NCBI GenBank assembly: GCA_922989275.2
Contig: OV277861.1
Location: forward strand, 46,291,623 to 46,355,622
DNA length: 64,000 nucleotides
Reading direction: 5' to 3'
Source of the DNA: Gari tellinella
Taxonomy: Eukaryota > Mollusca > Bivalvia > Cardiida > Psammobiidae
The position numbers and the translations under genes were made by a program. Each line of letters starts with the position of its first letter. The stretch's first letter is position 1. The notes below the pieces were generated by a model that was not told the DNA's origin, ran no database searches, and worked only from the letters and a program-made list of their open reading frames with translations. Shown here in pieces: positions 54,218 through 63,200 of the stretch.

Positions 54218-57200
54218 GTTTGCATGTCACCTCAGTGCCACCGTATTTAACCCTTTCTACCCTAGTCATATGAATATTATGTGCCCTTTGCAAACTGTGT
54301 ATAGATCGATTTTATTGACCTGGCAGGGAGGAGTTTCGATACAGACCTTTGCATTTAAACTTTGGGCCTTCAGCACGCTCTTTTATTATCGAAATTTAGC
54401 GTTGTTGTCTGCCGGTCTTTTTCTCAACATTACATAATCAATGGACATTTTGACAGAAGGAAGATAATGAAGAATGAAGAATGACAAACAGCTTGAATCC
54501 AGATCAGACGCTGCGTAACGCATCCATTTGGGTGTTGTTGTAGAGAGGGAGTACTGTATATACCAATTGCACTTGGATATTAATGCAGGCATGAATTGTG
54601 TTTGTTCAAGTTGATAAGCTTTTCAAAGAATATCAGCCAGATGAATCGAGTCATTTTTTTGAAAATTTCCAGGGCATAAAAAAGTAATAATATAGTAAAT
54701 ATTCTCTATTATGACCACTAAATTATGTAAATTATCAGGTATTTTAGGCAGGTGACTGCATGCTTAAAGCAAGGTGAATGTAAAAACCTGTATTTTATGC
54801 TATCATTAGCCTTCATTTTAGTGGTCGTAATAGAGAGGTTTTACTGAATAAGAAATATATACCTGTCTTTAAGCACCCTGTTGAGAACCTCAGTGGGTGG
54901 AGCTTCAACATCCACTGTACATTTATATAACCTCAGAGGATGACCATCTCCAACCTTCTTATACGAAACATCCACGTTCAAGTGAACAGGCACAGATACC
55001 CAACCTCGAAACTTCTCCCTAGATTCCTAAATAGGAAGAAAGAAATACATCGTACAGTCGATCTTCCATATCTAAAACTTCAAATTTTCCTGTATTTTTA
55101 CACTTAAATTTCAATATTTTTACCACGCTTAACCCATTACCCTATAAATACGCCTTTTTACGCCTTTAATTAATTCCTCTACTGAAGAAAATAGTTCCAA
55201 TTCATACTGTCACAAATAAAAATCATAAGAAATATTTCTTCTACTCTAGCAGATAATACCTTTAAGCAGGCTGAAAGTAAAGCAGAATGCGCCATAAGGC
55301 GCATTCTGCTTTACTTTAAACCTGCTTTAAGTGGTTACATATCTTCAAAACTAGAAACAGGCTATGGGGTAATGGGTTAAGTTAAACATATCTTTATTTT
55401 AAAGTTAAAATGTGGCTTAGCCCTATTTTAATTTTTAAATAAGGATTTTTTTCGAATTAATCATGATCATGATATCGAAGTTTGACTGTAATCATAAAAT
55501 ACATTTAACCTATTACTCCATGAATAGGCCTTTTTACTTCTTTAATTTTTTCTTCCATTTTAAACGGTGATGCATATGCGACATAAGAAATACAGTCGAA
55601 CTTCGATATCTCGAATTCGCTTAATTCTAACAATCTGATTTGTCGACACATTATTTGCATGATTTCATGCTCGGTTAAGTCGAACATACCGGAATTTCAA
55701 AGTTAAAACATGGCTTAGCCACGTTTTAACATTGAAATACGGGTATGTTCGACCTAACCTGGTTCGAGATATCGAAGTTCAACTGTAGTTAAAACAATTC
55801 AATACAAAAGCCTTGTTCCAACAGTTCTGTTTTCAATGTCAAAAATATTATTCATTAAAATTATCTCAAATCCAATTACCTTGAGGAGTCCCTGGATACA
55901 GGAGTCAATGTAGGCTGTGTAACCTTGGTTACCATCAACAGGACTACTCAGCTCTTCTAGGGAAAGTGGGTCACCGTGCCACACTCGACACTTGCTCAAG
56001 GTAATGGCTGGAATCTGAAAACATAGGTCAACAGTCTAGTAAATAGCTTTAAAAAAGTTGTTTTCAAAAATGTGAATGCTTGTATACATAGGCAAATCAT
56101 AATGTTTTAACCAATTATCCCATAAATATGCATTTTCAAGCCTTTAATTCATTCCTCCACTGAAGAAAATAATTCCACTTTGTTATAGTATTCTTATTGC
56201 TCAGGCAATCACCAAGCTGATGAACAGCCTATTATTCCACTTTATACAGTCATGAATATATACCATAAGAAATATTTTCTATATCCAGGCAGGTTTAAAA
56301 CGGATTTAAGGCACATTCTGTTTTACGTTCAACCTGCTTTAAGGGGTCACTTGTCTTCTAAACTAGGAACAGGCTATATGGTAACAGGTTCAACTGTTGA
56401 CAACCTTTTAGACAATATGCCATTAACCCTTTCCCACATAGCATTGTCTCTAGTATTGAATATAGGTGTCCACTTAAAGCAGGTTGAAAGTAAAGCAGAA
56501 TGCGCCTTAAGCGCATTCTGCTTTACTTTCAGCCTGCTTTAACCCATTAACTTATAAGCGATAAACAGTTATCAATGCTTATCTCAATACAAGCTAGTGG
56601 ATTAAAGTGTGTCAAAATGAGTCAGTATGAGGCTATTGCGCAATGAGTCCATATGAGTCAGTATGGCTTAATGGGTTAAGCTATCATCTGATAGAATATA
56701 TAAAATGTTTCTTTTGCTACATATTCCTGACTGTATAAATTGGAACTATTTCCTTCAGTGAAGGAATAAACTTAATGCGCTAAAAGGCGCTTCTATGGGG
56801 GGAAAGGGTTAATACTTACGGTGAATATCTTTTTACACTCCTGTATCATAATAGTAAGGCACTCGTGCGCGGCTTTCTGTTCCATCAACTCCCGTGCATC
56901 TGGTATACCAGCGTTCTTACGGTTTCGTCGAGGACTAGGGGTGGAGCTAGGATTCCGAGGATTGCCCATAAACAGGGATGGAGCAAAACAGACAGCCAGA
57001 TTACTAGCAGTCATCTAGAGGATGAAAATAAAATATGGAAGATTAGAACACTGTACCAGGACTCCAGAGTGCGTAAACCACTTATGTCCAACCTTTTCTC
57101 CTTTATGCCTCCATCAAACCCTATGCTGTCACTACTCATTACAAATATCACATAATACGGCAGGTGCAGGCATAAAGATGTTAGCCTTCAAAATGCTCTC

Positions 57201-60200
57201 CTTATCAGGGGCCCGTTTTACTAAACTACTTACGCAAAAATTTTAAATTTTAATTTATATTTTTTATTATCGCTTGCTACAAACAGCAAATAACCAGATC
57301 AGAGGACACGTTTATGATAAAAAAATAAGAGTTAAACGATTTTGACTTACGCAAAATGTTTGCGTAAGTTGTTTAGTAAAACGGGCCTTGGAGCCCTTAT
57401 GTACATGTAAATATGATGCTTTTCGCTTGTTTGAGTGCAAAAAATTGGTCTAGGTAAAAAAAATCATACAAATAGGCCTTCATCTCACAGTCATATTCTC
57501 AGGGTTAAGATGAAGGTATAGTCTCTAACCCTTTGGTTTGGCATGGGAGCCATTAAAAATACTTAGAGAGTAATATTGTATCAAGCTTAATGTTGTTCGT
57601 GAATTCTGGTTGAAAATTAGAAATGTAGGAAAAATAAGAGATGGTTTAAATGAAATGCTATCAGAGCACCAGATAAGGGTAGTTTTTCAAAAACTAAAAT
57701 CTTTATTTCTGAATTAAACCCTATGGTGTCACTACTCATTAGAATCGTCTCTTCGAGACGATTCTAATGTGTAGTAACACCATAGGATTTGGTGCTAAAA
57801 AGAGTGAGAAAATGTTGGATTTGTTGAAAAAACTACCTCTTATCTGGAGCCCTGACTTAATGATCTTTTAGCTCAAGTATTTGATTCTTAAATACTTATC
57901 ATCTGCTACTGCTCCAAAAATATATCTTTTCAAACTTTTTCAAAAAGGGTCAAAGTGTCAAGCTATTTGAATCCTGTTGAGATTAATATTTATTTAATGC
58001 TGTGTCTCAACACTTTTTGCAAAATTATACAATCACAGTTCTACCGCTAGCATGTAAAAAGTTAACCCATTCCCCCATAGATTTTTTCAAGTATTGAAAA
58101 TAGGTAACTACTTAAAGCAGGTTAAAAGTAAAGCAGAATGCACCATAAGGTGCATTCTGCTTTACTTTCAGCCTGCTTTAAGCTAATACATACTAGATTA
58201 TAGAAGTTACTTCTTAGAATTCATATTTATAACTGTATAAATTGGAACTATTTTATTCAGTGGATGAATATATCTAATGCGCTAAAAGGCGCTCCTATGA
58301 GGAAAAGGGTTAAACAATAATAATTTTCACCTGGTGTTGGTTGTGCTGTTTGGCGATGTCACTCAGGAACAGTAGCAGGGACTGGAGAACATTGCGATTC
58401 TCGTCAGCCATCAGCACCACCGCTGCCTGTAACGCCTCCAAGCGATACTCCACAGGCACATCTACAAAAGATCAGTGAGTGAGTGAGATTTTACAGCACC
58501 ATGTCGCTTAACCCATTACCCCATGGCTGGTTTCTAGTCTTGAAGACCAAAGACCACTTAAAGCAGGTTGAAAGTAAAGCAGAATGTGCCAACCCATTAC
58601 GCCATAGCCTGTTTCTAGTCTTCAAGACTGATGACCACTTAAAGCAGGTTGAAAGTAAAGCAGAATGTGCCTTAAGGCACATTCTGCTTTACTTTCAGCC
58701 TGCTTTAAGCTATTAGCTGCTAGAATTTAGAAAATATTTCTTATGATTTTTTTTTGTGACAGTATAAATTGGTACTATTTTCTTAAATAGAGGAATTAAT
58801 TAAAGGCGTAAAAAGGCGTATTTAGAGGGTAATTGGTTAAAGAAGATCATATCATAGCGTTGAACAATAGATCAGTAAAAGACACTATATTAACCTTTAT
58901 TTCTCATAGTATATTTCTAGTTTTTAAAGAAAGGCGACCACGTAAGGCAGGCTGAAAGTAAAGCAGAGTGGAACATTCTGCTTTGCTTTCAGTCTGCTTT
59001 AAAATACTGTCTACTAGGATTAGAAAGTATTTCTTACTGTATATATTCATACATGTAATTGTACAATTATAGCGGAACTATTTTCTTTAAATAAATGCAT
59101 TAAACATGTGTATAGATGCATGAGTAATGCATTACGAAATGTTAGACATTATTAGTTGATGCACAGGGAATCGGCTCATAGTCAAAGTGGTCTGTATATA
59201 GATAATATAATATTATATTATCTATATATAAAGCATTATGACTATGAGCCGATTCCCTGTGAGTTGATGCAGTAGTTAGTTTTAAGAACGTGGATCAGGG
59301 GGTTGGTTTTATGAGAAGATACTTACAGATAAATATTGAAATGAACATGTCAGACAACTTGTTGGTCAATAGGCACTCTGGCAATTCTCTGAAATACTGC
59401 TTCACAAGATCTGCAACATCGTACGCCTGTAGTTCATCAAAGTCTGTTGTTTCTATTAGGAGAAAAAGAATCAAAATTAATAGTCATAATTATCATCCTA
59501 AATATCGGTGTGCACCGTAGCCTCTAAATTGGAGATGAATAAGTAGTATTGCATACAGATTGTATACTTAAGTAAGGGCTCTGGAAAAGGGGAGTATTTC
59601 AAAAACTAAAATCTTTATTTCTGCATTAAACCCTATGGTGTCACTACTCATTAGAATCGTCTCATAGAGACAATTCTCATGAGTAGTAACACCATAGGAT
59701 TTGGTGCTGAAATAAGTGAGAAAATGTTGGACTTGTACAGTTTACTCCCTCTTATCTGGAGCTTTGTTTCTAGTTTTGAAGACTACAGTCATGGGGTAAA
59801 AGAGAATAACAAGAGGGCCATGGCCCTTAATTCGCTCACCTGAGGACATTGAAGTTTGTACCTAAGTTGACTGGGCAAGACAACATTTTAATATAACTAT
59901 AAATGGAGTTATCTTCCAGACAAGAAAACATGACAAAAGTGAATTTTGTTGCCAAGCTTATGACCCTTATCCATGACACATCCTCTTATCAAGCTATTTC
60001 CATTTCCAATAAATGATAATTATTTCACTAGCGTCAACAGAACTGGAATTATTTTCCTGACAATAAAATATGACAAAGGGGAAAAACTAAATATTGCTGC
60101 CCTTGTGCATGGCATTTTCTCTCATCAGTTTCTTTCCATACATAAAATTTCATTACAATAGCATCAGTAGAACTGAAGTTGTCTTCTTGACAAGAAAATA

Positions 60201-63200
60201 TCACAAAGGGAAATAACTCAAAAAACAATGATGTCAGAGTTATGGCCTTTGCAAATGGCACTTCCTCTCATCAGGCTCTTTCCAAATAGGCAATTTCATT
60301 TTACCCATTACCCCATAGCATGTTTCTAATTTTGAAAATAGGTGGCCACCTAAAGCAGGTTGAAAGTAAAGCAGAATGTGTCTTAACCCTTAGCCTGCCA
60401 CTCACGACTATAGCTTTATATGCAAACAGCTTGGATCCGGATTAGACGCCGAGTAACTCGGCGTCTCATCCGGATCCAAGCTGTTTGACACTCGGACAAC
60501 ATTTTCAGCAATTTTGAGCAACTTTGAAGCACTTTGAAACTTGAAGCAGACGAGAAATATAGCAGACGACAATTTATTTGGCGGGCTAAGGGTTAATGCA
60601 CACTTTGCTTTACTTTTGCATCTTACATTTTCATTACTGTTTAAAGTGGAATTATTGAAAAGACATACAGATAACTCTGACAAAACCAATATTAAACATA
60701 TGTTTAAATATGGCATAAGACATAATTACATAACTGTCAGTGGATCACTTCCAGATCCTGTTTCTCTAAGTATGAATCAGACTGAACCATATCTAAACTT
60801 TAGCAGACAACATGTTCAGCTGATCATGACCAGTTCTGTGATACCCACTACCAGTTCAGAGTTGCATAATATTTGACCTCAGTGGCTAGAACGCTTGGGC
60901 TTACCCTTACCAGACTGAAATGATGTCTGCTTAAAACCTACTGTATGTGAAAAGTGTACAAAAAAACAATTTAGAAAATGTTAAGTTGGTAAATGAGTGG
61001 CAAATAGGTTGGATCCAGATTAGATGTAGCATTATGATTATGTTGCATCTGATCTGGATCCAAAATGTTTGCAAATATTGGCTATTTGCCCATAGTATAT
61101 TAAGGGTAACTCAGGTAAATACAGTTCTGCCTAAATCAAAAATACTGTAAAACCTGCCTAGAGCAGCACTTAAACTGTGCAGGGTGGTGTCAAATGTGAC
61201 CCTAGGGATTTCATTTTAACAAACTATAGATAGATCCACCAGGAGATTCTACTGTACAAATATCAAAGCTTAGGGCCTAGTAGTTTTGGGCAAGAAGATT
61301 TTTTAAAGATTTTTGCTTTTTTGCTTTTTCAAGCAGAGTTTGTGCTTTTTTTCCTTTTTTTTTGAACAACTTCTGTAGAGAAGCATCCAAGGAACATCAT
61401 AAGCAGTTTGAACTCTCCCTACAATCGGCGGGTTTCAGAGGAGATGTCGTTTGAAGTAAAAGTGAACGGACAGACGGACAGACGGACAGACGGACAGACG
61501 TACTACGGACGGTGAGCGGTCACAATAGCTCACCTTGAGCCTTTGGCTCAGGTGAGCTAATAAAACTATCCGCCTGTAGTACAGTGTTCCTCTCTACCAA
61601 GACACCCAATGGAAGACACAGATTGTGTGTGTGTGTGTTGTTTGGAGGGAGTCGTTATAGGGAGGGACAATTAAGACTTGGCTTTCATTTACAAACAGCT
61701 TGAATCCAGATCAGACGACGTGTAACAAGATTTAAGCTGTTTGTCACTTGTCATTATATTAATTTTATTGTATCAAATGTCATTTTTTATGTAACTTCGA
61801 GAAAACATAGCAGACAATTTTAAGCAGACGACATTGCAGTCGTGAAGAGGTTGGACATAACAGTCCTGTTGAGGAAAGTGCCGCAAGCGTCGATGTAAGG
61901 AGGGAGTTGTTGTTGGGAGGGAGCACTGTAGTAGTAAACTATCACAATAACACACCTGGATTTGCCTCAATGTCATTCCTCAGCTTCTGTATACGCGAGC
62001 GGACACCAGATTTCCTGAATATACCCAATGCGTCTGCTGACGTCCGCCGCAGAAATCTCATGGCGTGTAAAATGCACTGCGGTAATGCCTGACCTGTCCT
62101 TTGAATCATCACAGAAAACGGGACACCAAACACATTCTTGTCCTTATAATCTGGGGCTTTATGGCGCTTCATGAACCGGGGAACCGTCAATGACCAACCG
62201 GTTCTGTTTGGAGAGTACTTCTCTATAAGTGCTGTTAGTTTTAATAGTGAAAGTTTTCTTAGCAACAAGATCTGGCCTGCAGACAAATTACACAACTGTA
62301 GGTTACGGTTTTCTGATGTTGGACGGTGAGATTTCTGGAAGCTGTGCCAACGAATTCTGTATTTTCTTCTGTCACTGAAAAAAGAAAGAAAAAAAAAAAA
62401 TTAACTCATTACCACTTGATTTTAGTTTTGAAGACAGGTGGCCACTTAACACTTTACCTGATAGCCTATTTCTAGAAATGAAAATAGGTTACTTCTTAAA
62501 GCAGGTTGAAAGTAAAGCAGAATGCGCTTAAGGCGCATTCTGCTTTACTTTCAGCCTGCTTTAAACTATTACCTGCTAGAATAAGGAAAGTATTAAACAT
62601 GACACATATTCATTACGGTATATATTGGAACTATATTCTTCAGCGGATGAATATAATGCATGTGCTAAAAGTCACTTCTATAAGAGAAAGGGTTAAAGCA
62701 GGATGAAAATAAAACAGAATACTTCTTAGGATTTACCTTATTTAAAAACTGTGTAGGACCTGATAAGATAGCCTCTGATAGTGTTGTCTGATCAGGGTCT
62801 GGGTTATTTTCTTACTGGATATGCAGGGCTCCAAATAAGAGGGAGTAAATTGAACAAATCCAACAATGGGGAGCATTATAAATATGCCTTTTAATGCATT
62901 TCATTTATTACTCCAATCAAGAAAGTAGTTCCATTTTATAATCATGAATATATACACCATCAGATTTAGTTTCTATATCCTAGCAGATATTAGCTTAAAG
63001 CAGGCTGAAAGTTAAGCAGAATATAAAGGTGCATTCTGCTTTACTTTCAATTTGCTTAAAGTGGCCACCTGTCTTCAAAACTATTGGGTAATGGATTCAG
63101 GTGTATTGCATAGCTGTATAAAGAAAAACTATTTTCTTCCATAAAAAATTAAACAAAAGGCGTAAAAGGCATATTTGTATGGGATGGGTAATGAATTAAA

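Noticed and set aside
56821..57155. Two plus-strand ORFs opposite exon e
   Set aside because: Antisense shadows of the RhoGAP exon; no splice or domain support.
60541..60876. 111-codon plus-strand ORF
   Set aside because: Its first part lies in family A and B MITE sequence; the remainder has no recognisable character.
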